A stretch of DNA of 64,000 nucleotides from Clostridiales bacterium (GTDB taxonomy: Bacteria; Bacillota; Clostridia; Peptostreptococcales; Anaerovoracaceae). Positions 34,609 through 44,198 of the stretch are shown piece by piece. Position numbers and translations under genes: made by a program. The notes below the pieces were generated by a model. That model ran no database searches and was not told the origin of the DNA. It saw nothing but the letters and a program-made list of their open reading frames with translations. Position 1 is the stretch's first letter, and each line of letters begins with the position of its first letter. The stretch lies in NCBI GenBank assembly GCA_015258265.1, contig JABZIP010000007.1:3401-67400 (forward strand), in the 5' to 3' direction.

Positions 34609-35862
34609 ATGAAAAAGGTATATGTAATCGGCATAGGAATGGGAAATCCTGGCGGAATAACACTTGAAGGGAAATTAAAGATAGAGGAAAGCGATTTGGT
34701 AATCGGGGCAAGGCGCATGCTCAACGCCTTTGCAGCCGAAAATCAAAAACAGTGTGATGCGATTACGTCCGCCGATATTTTCGCTCAAATCGAAAAATCA
34801 GATGCGCAGATCATTTCGGTGCTTATGAGTGGCGATATAGGATTTTATAGCGGAGCTAAAAAACTGCGCGAATTATTTGTTCTAAATTATGGCAGCTTTC
34901 TCGGTAATGACGAAGTTTGCGTCAGCTATGTACCGGGAATCAGTTCATTTGTTTATTTTCTTTCAAAACTCGGCTTGCCTTGGGAAGATGTAGTTCCTGT
35001 CAGCTTACATGGCAGAGATAACGATCCCGTACAGGAGCTGAGAAAGCATGCAAAACTTTTTTTCTTAACCGATTCGGACAACAACACAGTTAGAAAGATT
35101 TGTCAACAAATAAATGATGCGGGATTTGGAAAACTTCAAATTTCTATTGGAGAAAAGTTATCGTATCCCGATGAAAAAATCACGACAGGCAAAGTGGAAG
35201 ATTTTGTAAATGTAGAATTTGAAAGTCTAAGCGTAATTTATTTGGAGAGAAAAGCTCAAAACGATTGTGAATTTTTAAATTTCAAAGATACGCTCGGAAT
35301 AAACGATGAAATGTTTATAAGAACAAAAGTGCCAATGACAAAAGAGGAGGTTCGTACGGTTTCCGTGTCCAAGATGAATTTGAAGGATACGGATTGTGTT
35401 TACGATATAGGAGCAGGAACGGGTTCGGTATCTATCGAACTTGCTATTGCTTGCCGCAAGGGCGAAGTTTATGCCGTAGAAATCGACGAAGAAGCTGCGG
35501 ATCTGATTGGTGAAAACAAAGCGAAATTTGGTCTTTCCAATCTGCATGTAATAAGAGGGGCTGCACCTTGCGCTATGAAGAATTTACCTAAACCGGACAA
35601 AGCGTTCATCGGAGGCTCAAAGGGCAATTTGAAAGAGATAATTTCGGATTTGCTCGAAAAGAACCCGAATATTCGTATAGTTGCCAATGCCGTTTCACTC
35701 GAAGCTATTTCAGAGCTGACCGGCTTGATTAAGCATTTTGAGTTCGAAGATACGCAGGTAGTTCAAATGAGCGTAGCGCGTAGTAAAAAACTTGGAAATT
35801 ATAATTTGATGATGGGACAAAATCCCGTATTTATCGTTGCTATGCAGCACAGCAACAGTTAA
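34609..35862 (+). CDS. cbiET: CbiE-CbiT fusion, precorrin-6Y methylase/decarboxylase type
   Basis: A 417-residue two-domain protein. Residues 1 to about 195 form the CbiE tetrapyrrole methyltransferase (VIGIGMGNPGGIT start; YVPGISSFVYFLSKLG). Residues from about 230 form CbiT, with a class I SAM motif DIGAGTGSVSIELA at 265-278. Together they methylate C5 and C15 and remove the acetate side-chain carboxyl at C12. ATG 34609 has GGGAG upstream and fits the usual CbiE start; an upstream ATG at 34543 lies inside cbiG. Fusion of the two activities is known in other cobalamin producers. Confidence 0.94.
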   Translation: MKKVYVIGIGMGNPGGITLEGKLKIEESDLVIGARRMLNAFAAENQKQCDAITSADIFAQIEKSDAQIISVLMSGDIGFYSGAKKLRELFVLNYGSFLGNDEVCVSYVPGISSFVYFLSKLGLPWEDVVPVSLHGRDNDPVQELRKHAKLFFLTDSDNNTVRKICQQINDAGFGKLQISIGEKLSYPDEKITTGKVEDFVNVEFESLSVIYLERKAQNDCEFLNFKDTLGINDEMFIRTKVPMTKEEVRTVSVSKMNLKDTDCVYDIGAGTGSVSIELAIACRKGEVYAVEIDEEAADLIGENKAKFGLSNLHVIRGAAPCAMKNLPKPDKAFIGGSKGNLKEIISDLLEKNPNIRIVANAVSLEAISELTGLIKHFEFEDTQVVQMSVARSKKLGNYNLMMGQNPVFIVAMQHSNS

Positions 35863-35871
35863 GAGGAAAAA

Positions 35872-37236
35872 ATGAAAAAGATTAAAATACCTAGGATTCT
35901 TTTAGCCGCACCTTCAAGCGGAAGCGGCAAAACGACTATTACATGTGGCATTATAAGGGCTTTGACGAACAGAGGTCTTTCGGTAAGCTCGTTTAAATGC
36001 GGCCCGGATTATATAGATCCCATGTTTCATAAAAAAGCGCTCGGTGTGGATTCAAGGAATTTAGATCTTTTTTTTAACGACGAAAATACTGTAAAATATT
36101 TGCTTGCTGAAAATGCAGAAAAAAAAGATATTGCGGTTGTTGAAGGTGTAATGGGATATTACGACGGACTTGCAGGAAAGGACTACAAAGCGAGTAGTTA
36201 CGACCTTGCAAGAACAACCGCTACGCCTACGATTCTCATAGTAGATTGTAAAGGAAAGTCGGTATCAATTCTTGCAGAAATATACGGCTTTTTGAATATG
36301 GAAAAAGACAGCAATATCAAGGGTGTTATTTTGAATCGGGTTTCACCTATGATTTTTGAAGAAATAAAGAACTTAATCGAAGAAAGATTAAAAATTCGTG
36401 TTCTTGGATATGTCGGGATGCTAAAAAAAGATTACGCTCTTGAAAGCAGACATCTGGGGCTTGTAATAGCAGACGAAGTCGAGAATTTAGACGAGATACT
36501 GGATTTCTTAGCTGCGGAATTTGAGAAAACCATAGATATGGATTTGCTCATAAAACTCGCAAGTGATGCACCGCAGATTGAATATGAGCCGATACAAGTA
36601 TCGAGTCAAAAGTCTTTTAAAATAGCAGTTGCAATGGATAGAGCGTTTTGCTTTTATTATCAGGACAATCTTGATTTATTGAAAAAACTCGGTGCGGAGA
36701 TTTGTTGTTTCAGCCCGCTTGCCGACGATAAATTGCCTGATGATATATCGGCGCTTTATCTGGGGGGAGGTTACCCTGAGCTTTATCTTCCGCAACTTTC
36801 GCAAAATACAAAGTTGCTTACGCAAATTTTTGAAAAACTTACTAACGGACTTGCGTGTATTGCAGAATGTGGCGGATTTATGTACTTACACGAAACGATT
36901 GAAGACAAAGAACACAATAAATATCCGATGGTCGGATTTATTAAAGGAGAGAGTGTGTATGCAGGAAAGCTCGTGCGTTTCGGCTACATAGATATGACGG
37001 CAAAAAGTGAGTCGATATTTGGCAATGAAAATATCAAGCTGAAGGGACACGAATTTCATTACTGGGACAGTACGAATAACGGAGATGCGTTTTTGGCGCA
37101 AAAACCGCTTCGAAAAACATCGTGGGAATGTGTAATAGGTAATAAAAATTTGTATGCAGGATATCCACATATTCATTTTTACTCAAATATTTCCGCAATA
37201 GAAAGGTTTGTAAGAAGATGTCAAGAAAATGCCTAA
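35872..37236 (+). CDS. cbiA: Cobyrinate a,c-diamide synthase
   Basis: A 454-residue ATP- and glutamine-dependent amidase that converts the a and c carboxyls of cobyrinate to amides. N-terminal P-loop APSSGSGKTT (residues 13-22) and FKCGPDYIDPMFH. The class-I-like glutaminase half carries YLGGGYPELY and the catalytic Cys in IAECGGFMYL (about residue 331). Its 3' end overlaps cbiD by 19 bases. Confidence 0.95.
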   Translation: MKKIKIPRILLAAPSSGSGKTTITCGIIRALTNRGLSVSSFKCGPDYIDPMFHKKALGVDSRNLDLFFNDENTVKYLLAENAEKKDIAVVEGVMGYYDGLAGKDYKASSYDLARTTATPTILIVDCKGKSVSILAEIYGFLNMEKDSNIKGVILNRVSPMIFEEIKNLIEERLKIRVLGYVGMLKKDYALESRHLGLVIADEVENLDEILDFLAAEFEKTIDMDLLIKLASDAPQIEYEPIQVSSQKSFKIAVAMDRAFCFYYQDNLDLLKKLGAEICCFSPLADDKLPDDISALYLGGGYPELYLPQLSQNTKLLTQIFEKLTNGLACIAECGGFMYLHETIEDKEHNKYPMVGFIKGESVYAGKLVRFGYIDMTAKSESIFGNENIKLKGHEFHYWDSTNNGDAFLAQKPLRKTSWECVIGNKNLYAGYPHIHFYSNISAIERFVRRCQENA

Positions 37237-38399
37237 ATTGTGAAATCAATACGGATAAAAATCCCGAGTTGTCGCCCGAAGGAGAGCTCCGAAAGGGATA
37301 TACTACAGGTAGCTGTGCAACTGCAGCTGCAAAAGCGGCGACGTATTTAATATTTAAAGGAAGCTGCGCAGAAGTGTCTATAATGACTCCCAAAGGAATA
37401 AAACTGGATTTGGAAGTACTGGAAGGGCAAATAATTGACGAAAAAACAGCAAAGTGCGGTATTCGTAAGAACAGCGGAGACGATCCGGATATTACAGACG
37501 GGGTGATGATTTACGCAAAAGTAAGCCTAAATAACGACAGCAGCGGAAAAATTTTGATTGACGGAGGGGAAGGTGTAGGTAGAGTAACATTGCCGGGACT
37601 TTCTTGCAAAGTTGGAGAAGCGGCGATAAATCCTACTCCCAGAAAAACAATAGAAGCGGCTGTATCAGAAATTTTACAGAAGTTTGATTACAAAGGCGGC
37701 GCATTCGTTGAAATATCGTTGCCACAAGGGGTAGAGCTTGCAAAACGGACATTTAACCCGAAGCTGGGTATCGTGGGAGGACTTTCTATCATCGGTACAA
37801 GCGGTATAGTTGAGCCTATGAGCGAACAGGCTTTGATTGATACTATTAAGGTGGAAATGAGCATGCGCAAGGCTACAGGATGCCGGTATTTGCTTATTAC
37901 ACCGGGAAATTACGGCGAAACTTTTTTGAAAGAGAATTTTGATGTAGACAGGTTTTATTCTGTTAAATGCAGTAATTTCATAGGGAATGCGCTTGATTTT
38001 GCAGAGCAGATGGGTTTTTCGGGCATACTTTTTATGGGACATATAGGCAAGCTGTCAAAGCTCGCAGGCGGTATAATGAATACGCATTCAAAGTATGCGG
38101 ATTCGAGAATGGAGATAATGGCGGCATATGCGGCAAAGCTCGGTGCGAAGCGGGAACTGATTGAAGAAATATTTAATTGCGTTACTACCGACAGCGCATA
38201 TGAGAAAATAAAAGAAGCGGATGCTCTGCTTTGTGAAAATTTAATGAAGCTGTTAATGGAAAGGATAATATATCATTTAAAAGCTCGCACACACGATACG
38301 CTTGAAGTTGCGGCAGTGATGTTTTCAAATAAATACGGATTGCTTGCGAAAAGCGACAATGCGGATGAATTTATAAAAAAATTAGAAAAAACAAATTAG
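37218..38399 (+). CDS. cbiD: Cobalt-precorrin-5B C1-methyltransferase
   Basis: A 393-residue enzyme that methylates C1 of the corrin ring with SAM. The N-terminal KGYTTGSCATAAAKAA block and the GGLSIIGTSGIVEPMSEQA block are diagnostic. The HIGKLSKLAGG motif lies in the C-terminal half. The first 28 residues (including two Cys) are extra relative to the conserved start at RKGYTTG. The start overlaps cbiA, and cbiF begins 9 bases after the stop. Confidence 0.95.
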   Translation: MSRKCLNCEINTDKNPELSPEGELRKGYTTGSCATAAAKAATYLIFKGSCAEVSIMTPKGIKLDLEVLEGQIIDEKTAKCGIRKNSGDDPDITDGVMIYAKVSLNNDSSGKILIDGGEGVGRVTLPGLSCKVGEAAINPTPRKTIEAAVSEILQKFDYKGGAFVEISLPQGVELAKRTFNPKLGIVGGLSIIGTSGIVEPMSEQALIDTIKVEMSMRKATGCRYLLITPGNYGETFLKENFDVDRFYSVKCSNFIGNALDFAEQMGFSGILFMGHIGKLSKLAGGIMNTHSKYADSRMEIMAAYAAKLGAKRELIEEIFNCVTTDSAYEKIKEADALLCENLMKLLMERIIYHLKARTHDTLEVAAVMFSNKYGLLAKSDNADEFIKKLEKTN

Positions 38400-38408
38400 G
38401 AGAAGGGT

Positions 38409-39164
38409 ATGGTAAATTTTGTTGGAGCAGGTCCGGGTGCGGTTGATTTGATAACCGTAAGGGGACAAAACTTATTGAAAGAAGCGGATGTAATCATATA
38501 TGCAGGCTCGCTTGTAAATCCGGAACTTTTGAAAAATGCAAAAGACGGCTGCGAAATATTTAACAGCGCAACCATGACTTTGGAAGAAGTAATAGAGGTA
38601 ATGCAAAGAGCGGAAAGTGAAAATAAGATGACCGTAAGACTTCATACAGGAGATCCGAGCCTTTACGGTGCAATCAGAGAGCAAATGGATATTTTGGAAA
38701 CCAAGGATATTAAATTTCAGGTTACTCCGGGTGTAAGTTCATTTTGTGGTGTTGCTGCAGCATTGCAGGCAGAATATACTTTGCCGTCTGTTTCGCAAAG
38801 CGTCATCATAACACGAATGGAGGGCAGAACTCCGGTACCGGAAAAAGAAGAAATATCCCTGCTTGCATCGCACGGTGCGACTATGACCATATTCTTGTCA
38901 ACAGGTCTTTTGGACAAGCTGGAGGAAAAATTGATTGCCGGTGGAGCATACACAAAGGATACGCCTGCTGCGATTGTTTATAAAGCAACATGGCCAGAAG
39001 AAAAAGTTTTTAGATGCACGGTTGGAACATTGGCAAAAACTGCAAAAGAAAATAACATTACAAAGACTGCAATGATAGTAGTTGGAGGATTTTTAGCAGA
39101 CAGTTATGAACGCTCAAAATTGTATGACGGTACATTTACACACGAATTTCGGGAGGGAAAGTAA
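38409..39164 (+). CDS. cbiF: Cobalt-precorrin-4 C11-methyltransferase
   Basis: A 251-residue tetrapyrrole methyltransferase. VGAGPGAVDLITVRG at the N-terminus is the SAM-binding P-loop-like start of this family. YAGSLVNPELL, TGDPSLYGAIREQ and the VTPGVSSFCGVAAAL block mark it as CbiF/CobM. Next gene starts at the base after its stop. Confidence 0.94.
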   Translation: MVNFVGAGPGAVDLITVRGQNLLKEADVIIYAGSLVNPELLKNAKDGCEIFNSATMTLEEVIEVMQRAESENKMTVRLHTGDPSLYGAIREQMDILETKDIKFQVTPGVSSFCGVAAALQAEYTLPSVSQSVIITRMEGRTPVPEKEEISLLASHGATMTIFLSTGLLDKLEEKLIAGGAYTKDTPAAIVYKATWPEEKVFRCTVGTLAKTAKENNITKTAMIVVGGFLADSYERSKLYDGTFTHEFREGK

Positions 39165-39911
39165 GTGAACAAAATATATGTTGTAGGGCTTGGTCCCGGC
39201 GCAGCCGACCAAATAACACCTAAGGCTATGGATGCCTTGAAGCATAGCGATGTAATTGCAGGATATACGGTTTATGTAGACCTGATTCGCGACCAATTTC
39301 CGGATAAAGAATTTATTACAACGCCAATGAAAAAGGAAAGTGAAAGGTGTAAGCTCGCTATTGAGGAAGCTCTCAAAGATAGAACTGTGGCAATGGTTTG
39401 CAGTGGCGATGCCGGAGTTTACGGAATGGCAGGACTTATGTACGAGATGGCGGAAGTGATGAATGTTGTAAATCGGCTTGAAATAGTTATAATTTCAGGA
39501 ATTACCGCTGCTTGCAGTGGGGCGGCTTTGCTTGGAGCGCCGCTTATTCATGATTTCGTAGTAATTAGCTTAAGCGATCTTTTGACGCCGTGGGAGCTGA
39601 TAGAAAAAAGGCTTGAGGCTGCTGCAATGGCGGATTTTTCTATAGTATTATACAATCCGTCGAGCATGAAAAGACACGATTATTTGCAAAAGGCATGCGA
39701 TATAATTTTGAAGCACAGAAATAAAGATAATGTTGCAGGATATGTTGAAAACATTGGCAGAGAAGGCGAAACTGCGACAGTTACGGATTTGAAAACCTTG
39801 AGAGATACAAGTGTAAATATGTTTACAACAGTATTTATAGGTAATTCAAAAACTAAAAATATAGGTGGCAAAATGGTAACGCCTAGGGGGTACAAAGAGG
39901 TAGATGTTTAG
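39165..39911 (+). CDS. cbiH: Cobalt-precorrin-3B C17-methyltransferase
   Basis: A 248-residue tetrapyrrole methyltransferase that methylates C17 and drives ring contraction. VVGLGPGAADQITPKAMDAL opens the protein, with GYTVYVDLI, SGDAGVYGMAGLMYE and FVVISLSDLLTPW, a block typical of CbiH/CobJ. GTG start with GGGAGG upstream. Its last 8 bases overlap the proposed cbiB start. Confidence 0.94.
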   Translation: MNKIYVVGLGPGAADQITPKAMDALKHSDVIAGYTVYVDLIRDQFPDKEFITTPMKKESERCKLAIEEALKDRTVAMVCSGDAGVYGMAGLMYEMAEVMNVVNRLEIVIISGITAACSGAALLGAPLIHDFVVISLSDLLTPWELIEKRLEAAAMADFSIVLYNPSSMKRHDYLQKACDIILKHRNKDNVAGYVENIGREGETATVTDLKTLRDTSVNMFTTVFIGNSKTKNIGGKMVTPRGYKEVDV

Positions 39912-40929
39912 CGGATTCCTTTTGACAATTGAATCATTTGGAAATACGATGCAATATGGAATTTTGATTTTACTGCTTCCTTTGATATTTGCGTATTTAC
40001 TCGATATGATTTTCGGAGATCCGGAAAATCTTTGGCACCCGATTAGGGCAATAGGCTTTTTGATTTCGACATTCGAAAAGCTCTTTAGAAGAATTTTTCC
40101 CGCATCAAGCAACGGAGAAATCATCGGCGGAACATTACTGGTATTCTTTACCATTCTAATTAGCGTAACGGTTCCAAGCTGCATAATATTTTTTGCGTAC
40201 AGATTTAATTTGTTTTTTGGCTTGATAATAGATAGCATTTTGTGTTATTATTTATTGTCGACAAAGTCATTGCAAAGAGAGAGCCTAAAGGTTTACAGAC
40301 CGTTAAAAAACGCTGATATTAGTGCAGCCAGAGAATTTTTGTCGATGATAGTCGGCAGAGATACAGACAATCTGGATGAAGAAGGAATTTCTAAAGCTAC
40401 CGTAGAAACGATAGCTGAAAATACAGCTGACGGAGTTATTGCGCCGATGATATATATTGCGATTGGCGGAGCTTCACTCGGGTATTTTTACAAAGCGGTA
40501 AATACTATGGATTCTATGATTGCATACAAAAATGAAAAATATTTTTACTTTGGAAAAGTTGCTGCAAAAATGGATGACATAGCAAATTTTTTACCGGCGA
40601 GAATTACAGCGTTTTTGATGATAATTGCAAGTTTTTTGCTTGGATATGATTACAAAAATGCGATTAAAATTTTCGTAAGGGACAGGTACAAACACGCAAG
40701 TCCGAATAGCGCACAAACAGAAGCCGTATGTGCAGGAGCACTCGGCGTAAGGCTGGCAGGTGATGCGTATTATTTCGGCAAATTATACAAAAAGGAATAT
40801 ATAGGTGATGAAATGCGTCGTGTCGAAGCAGATGATATATTGCGTGCTAATCGTTTGCTTTATGTAACTTCGGCGCTTGGTTTGCTTTTTTGTATTTTGA
40901 TAAGGGTATTTATAATATGGCTGATTTGA
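39904..40929 (+). CDS. cbiB: Adenosylcobinamide-phosphate synthase
   Basis: A 341-residue membrane protein (about five hydrophobic helices) that joins (R)-1-amino-2-propanol phosphate, or a relative, to adenosylcobyric acid. AYLLDMIFGDPENLWHPIRAIG near the N-terminus, ETIAENTADGVIAPMIYIAIGGA in the middle and FVRDRYKHASPNSAQTEA are family signatures. ATG 39904 has AGAGG upstream; ATG 39952 is an alternative that starts nearer the conserved region. cobD, next, makes the aminopropanol phosphate it uses. Confidence 0.93.
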   Translation: MFSGFLLTIESFGNTMQYGILILLLPLIFAYLLDMIFGDPENLWHPIRAIGFLISTFEKLFRRIFPASSNGEIIGGTLLVFFTILISVTVPSCIIFFAYRFNLFFGLIIDSILCYYLLSTKSLQRESLKVYRPLKNADISAAREFLSMIVGRDTDNLDEEGISKATVETIAENTADGVIAPMIYIAIGGASLGYFYKAVNTMDSMIAYKNEKYFYFGKVAAKMDDIANFLPARITAFLMIIASFLLGYDYKNAIKIFVRDRYKHASPNSAQTEAVCAGALGVRLAGDAYYFGKLYKKEYIGDEMRRVEADDILRANRLLYVTSALGLLFCILIRVFIIWLI

Positions 40930-41987
40930 TACATGGTGGTGATATTTACAGCTTTGAGGATAGAAAAGTAATCGATTTTTCTGCAAATATAAATCCGCTC
41001 GGGATACCGAAAGGGGTAAAAGAGGCGATTATAAGTAATTTGGACTTATTTGCACATTACCCCGATCCTTTGTGCCGAAAACTTTCGGACAAAATTGCAA
41101 AAGCAGAGGGCGTTGAAAGTAGTCAAGTGATTTGCGGAAACGGAGCGGCTGATTTGATATTCAGACTTGCTATTGCGTTAAAGCCGAAAAAGGCACTGGT
41201 GCTTGCACCTACATTTGCAGAATACGAAATTGCAATGAATACAGTCGATTGCGAAGTAGCTCATTACATGCTTACAGAGGAGAATAACTTTGAAGTAGAC
41301 GAGGGTTTTATATGCGAACTTAAAAAAAATGCTTACGATATTGTATTCATATGTAATCCGAACAATCCTACAGGGAAGCTGACGAACAAGAAAATTTTAC
41401 TTGAGGCATTGCAGGTTTGCAAAGCCGTAGGAACACTCATAATGGTAGATGAATGTTTCCTTGAATTTTGCAACGATTATGAAAAAATCACATTGAAACC
41501 CTATATAAATGAGTTTTCAAATCTCATGATATTAAAGGCTTTTACAAAGATATATGCAATGCCGGGGCTTAGACTCGGGTACGCATTGACATCGAATTTG
41601 GAGCTTATTGAAAAACTTAAAAGTGTAGCGCAACCTTGGGCAGTTTCACAGATAGCACAAATAGCGGGAATTTACGCACTTGATGAAACGGACTATGTGG
41701 AAACCGCGATAGCGCAAATACAAACAGAAAAGGAATTTTTAGTATCAAAACTAACAGAGTTAGGAATAAAAGTGTATGTTTCCGAAGCAAATTATTTACT
41801 TTTGAATATAAAGAACGCAAACGGATACAATGCGCTTGACTTTAAACAAAAACTCGCAGATGAGGGCATTTTAATTCGCAGTTGTTCAAATTACAGGGGA
41901 CTTGATGAAAACTATTTTAGAATAGCAATTCGCAATCACTTTGAAAATTTGAAATTGCTTGAAGCACTTTCGAATATTTTGAATTAG
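40917..41987 (+). CDS. cobD: L-threonine-O-3-phosphate decarboxylase type aminotransferase
   Basis: A 356-residue PLP enzyme (fold type I, histidinol-phosphate aminotransferase-like) that should make (R)-1-amino-2-propanol phosphate for the nucleotide loop. HGGDIYSFEDRKVIDFSANINPLG at the start is typical of CobD. CNPNNPTG and the PLP lysine in KAFTKIYAMPGLRLGY are visible. ATG 40917 is chosen because the conserved MADLIHGG follows at once and AAGGG lies upstream. It overlaps cbiB by 13 bases. A plain histidinol-phosphate aminotransferase is less likely given the cluster. Confidence 0.92.
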   Translation: MADLIHGGDIYSFEDRKVIDFSANINPLGIPKGVKEAIISNLDLFAHYPDPLCRKLSDKIAKAEGVESSQVICGNGAADLIFRLAIALKPKKALVLAPTFAEYEIAMNTVDCEVAHYMLTEENNFEVDEGFICELKKNAYDIVFICNPNNPTGKLTNKKILLEALQVCKAVGTLIMVDECFLEFCNDYEKITLKPYINEFSNLMILKAFTKIYAMPGLRLGYALTSNLELIEKLKSVAQPWAVSQIAQIAGIYALDETDYVETAIAQIQTEKEFLVSKLTELGIKVYVSEANYLLLNIKNANGYNALDFKQKLADEGILIRSCSNYRGLDENYFRIAIRNHFENLKLLEALSNILN

Positions 41988-42002
41988 AATATAGGAGGAA
42001 CT

Positions 42003-43523
42003 ATGGCAAAATCTATAATGATTCAAGGGACTATGTCGAACGCCGGCAAAAGTTTACTGGTTGCAGGATTATGTAGAATATTTAAGCAAGACGGCTATTC
42101 GGTAGCACCTTTTAAATCTCAAAATATGGCGCTAAATTCCTTCATTACAAAAGAAGGTTTGGAAATGGGACGTGCACAGGTAGTACAGGCGGAAGCTGCA
42201 GGAATAGAGCCTTCCGTTTTGATGAATCCGATATTGCTCAAGCCGACCAGCGACAAGGCATCTCAAATTATATTAAACGGTAAAGTTTACGACAATATGG
42301 ATGCTAAGGAGTACTACTCCAGAAAGCGCGAAATGGTTCCTCATATAAAAGAGGCATATGACAGCCTTGCTTCGAAACACGATATAATAGTGATAGAAGG
42401 TGCCGGAAGTCCTGCGGAAATAAATTTACAGGATAACGACATCGTGAATATGTATATGGCGCATCTTGCCGAAGCGCCGGTGCTTCTTGCAGGCGATATA
42501 GACAGGGGCGGAGTTTTTGCTTCGCTTGTAGGCACGATGATGCTTTTTAAAGATGAAGACCGAAAAATGGTAAAGGGCACTTTGATAAACAAATTTAGAG
42601 GTGATAAAGCTATATTGGCGCCGGGACTTGATATGCTTAGGGATATAGTGAAAGTACCGACTGTCGGAGTGATACCGTATTTGCATGTTGATATAGACGA
42701 TGAAGACAGCTTGACAGAAAGGTTTGATAATAAAAAGACGGTTGCACCCATTACGATTGCGGTAATAAGGCTTCCAAGGATATCAAACTTTACGGATTTT
42801 AACGCGCTTGAGTATTCGAAAATCGCAAAGGTCCAGTATGTTGACAGGGTGGCTGACCTTGGTAATCCGGATATGATAATAATTCCGGGTACAAAAAACA
42901 CAATGTCGGATTTGCTGTGGCTGCGCCAATCCGGCTTGGAAGCAAGTATTTTGAAATATGCAAAGACCGGAAAGCCTATATTCGGTATTTGTGGAGGATT
43001 TCAAATGCTGGGAGAGGAGCTGTCCGATCCGTACAATGTAGAACATGGCGGAGATTTAAAAGGAATGGGACTGTTACCTGCAAAGACGGTGTTTGAAGAG
43101 GAGAAAACAACAACTCAGGCGAAAGGGATATTTAATGTAATAGATGACGGATTTTTCAAGGAGCTTTCCAATGTAGGCTTTGAGGGTTACGAAATCCATA
43201 TGGGAAATACCGTCAAAAATGAAAATTCCAATGCTAAAGAGCTTACGCTTATTACGGAAATATCCGGTACAAAATGCGAAAAGTCTGCGGGACTTTATAG
43301 TAAAAATGTGTATGGATCTTATATTCACGGCATATTTGATAATCAAAATGTTGTAAAAGCCTTACTTACGAGTTTGCTTGCAGCAAAGGGCCTTGATCCG
43401 GATATGGCTGTCGGAATTGATATCGCATCTTACAAAGACCGGCAATACGATATCTTGGCAGACGGAATTCGTAGCAATATGGATATGGATATGCTTTATG
43501 ATATTTTAAATAAAGGTATATAA
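42003..43523 (+). CDS. cbiP: Cobyric acid synthase
   Basis: A 506-residue enzyme that amidates the b, d, e and g side chains using ATP and glutamine. N-terminal P-loop GTMSNAGKS (residues 9-17) followed by PFKSQNMALNS, GAGSPAEINL and AGDIDRGGVFAS, all diagnostic. The glutaminase half carries the nucleophile Cys in FGICGGFQMLG (about residue 330) and a terminal GSYIHGIFD with the catalytic His. AGGAGG ribosome site; gap of 15 bases from cobD. Confidence 0.96.
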   Translation: MAKSIMIQGTMSNAGKSLLVAGLCRIFKQDGYSVAPFKSQNMALNSFITKEGLEMGRAQVVQAEAAGIEPSVLMNPILLKPTSDKASQIILNGKVYDNMDAKEYYSRKREMVPHIKEAYDSLASKHDIIVIEGAGSPAEINLQDNDIVNMYMAHLAEAPVLLAGDIDRGGVFASLVGTMMLFKDEDRKMVKGTLINKFRGDKAILAPGLDMLRDIVKVPTVGVIPYLHVDIDDEDSLTERFDNKKTVAPITIAVIRLPRISNFTDFNALEYSKIAKVQYVDRVADLGNPDMIIIPGTKNTMSDLLWLRQSGLEASILKYAKTGKPIFGICGGFQMLGEELSDPYNVEHGGDLKGMGLLPAKTVFEEEKTTTQAKGIFNVIDDGFFKELSNVGFEGYEIHMGNTVKNENSNAKELTLITEISGTKCEKSAGLYSKNVYGSYIHGIFDNQNVVKALLTSLLAAKGLDPDMAVGIDIASYKDRQYDILADGIRSNMDMDMLYDILNKGI

Positions 43524-43544
43524 TTGGTAAAATAGGAGATAAGT

Positions 43545-44186
43545 ATGAAAATAGAATTGCAAAAGGTATTACCCGAGGAAATTGAGAAGCGCAGCTTTGA
43601 AATTATTACACAAGAGCTTGGCGAACGCACGCTACCCGAGAAAATTGCCCCGATAGTGAAAAGGGCGATTCACACATCTGCAGATTTTGACTATTATGAG
43701 AATATGAAATTTTCGACCGATGTTGTGGACAAAATCGCCGCTGCTATCAGAAAAGGTGCGGTAATCGTTACGGATACTCAAATGGCAAAAGCAGGGATAA
43801 GTAAACCGACGCTTGCGAAGTACGGAGGAGAGGTTTTGTGCTTTATGTCGGACGAAGATGTTGCACAAAAAGCTAAAGAGGACGGAACTACAAGAGCAAC
43901 GGCATCGATCGACAAAGCTGCAACTTTGGAAAAACCGATTATATTTGCGATAGGCAACGCTCCTACGGCGCTTGTAAGAATCAGAGAACTTTACGAGGAA
44001 GGCAAACTGAAACCGGAAGCCGTAATAGGAGTGCCTGTGGGATTTGTAAATGTTTGTGAGTCAAAAGAACTGATAATGGAAACGGATATACCGTACATAG
44101 TGGCAAAAGGGCGAAAAGGCGGCAGTAATGTTGCCGCTGCAATATGCAACGCCATATTATACATGATGCGTGATAACAAAATTTAA
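43545..44186 (+). CDS. cbiC: Cobalt-precorrin-8 methylmutase
   Basis: A 213-residue enzyme that moves the methyl group from C11 to C12, giving cobyrinate. PEEIEKRSFEII at the start, KRAIHTSADFDYYENM with the catalytic His, AIGNAPTAL, and the GVPVGFVNVCESKE and GRKGGSNVAAAI blocks are diagnostic. It is the last cobalamin gene of the cluster; the phosphate-uptake pair follows after 12 bases. Confidence 0.95.
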   Translation: MKIELQKVLPEEIEKRSFEIITQELGERTLPEKIAPIVKRAIHTSADFDYYENMKFSTDVVDKIAAAIRKGAVIVTDTQMAKAGISKPTLAKYGGEVLCFMSDEDVAQKAKEDGTTRATASIDKAATLEKPIIFAIGNAPTALVRIRELYEEGKLKPEAVIGVPVGFVNVCESKELIMETDIPYIVAKGRKGGSNVAAAICNAILYMMRDNKI

Positions 44187-44198
44187 GAGGAGAGAGAA

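Noticed and set aside
42341..42901. 186-codon minus-strand frame inside cbiP
   Set aside because: Shadow of cbiP, whose motifs are all intact; no family resemblance.
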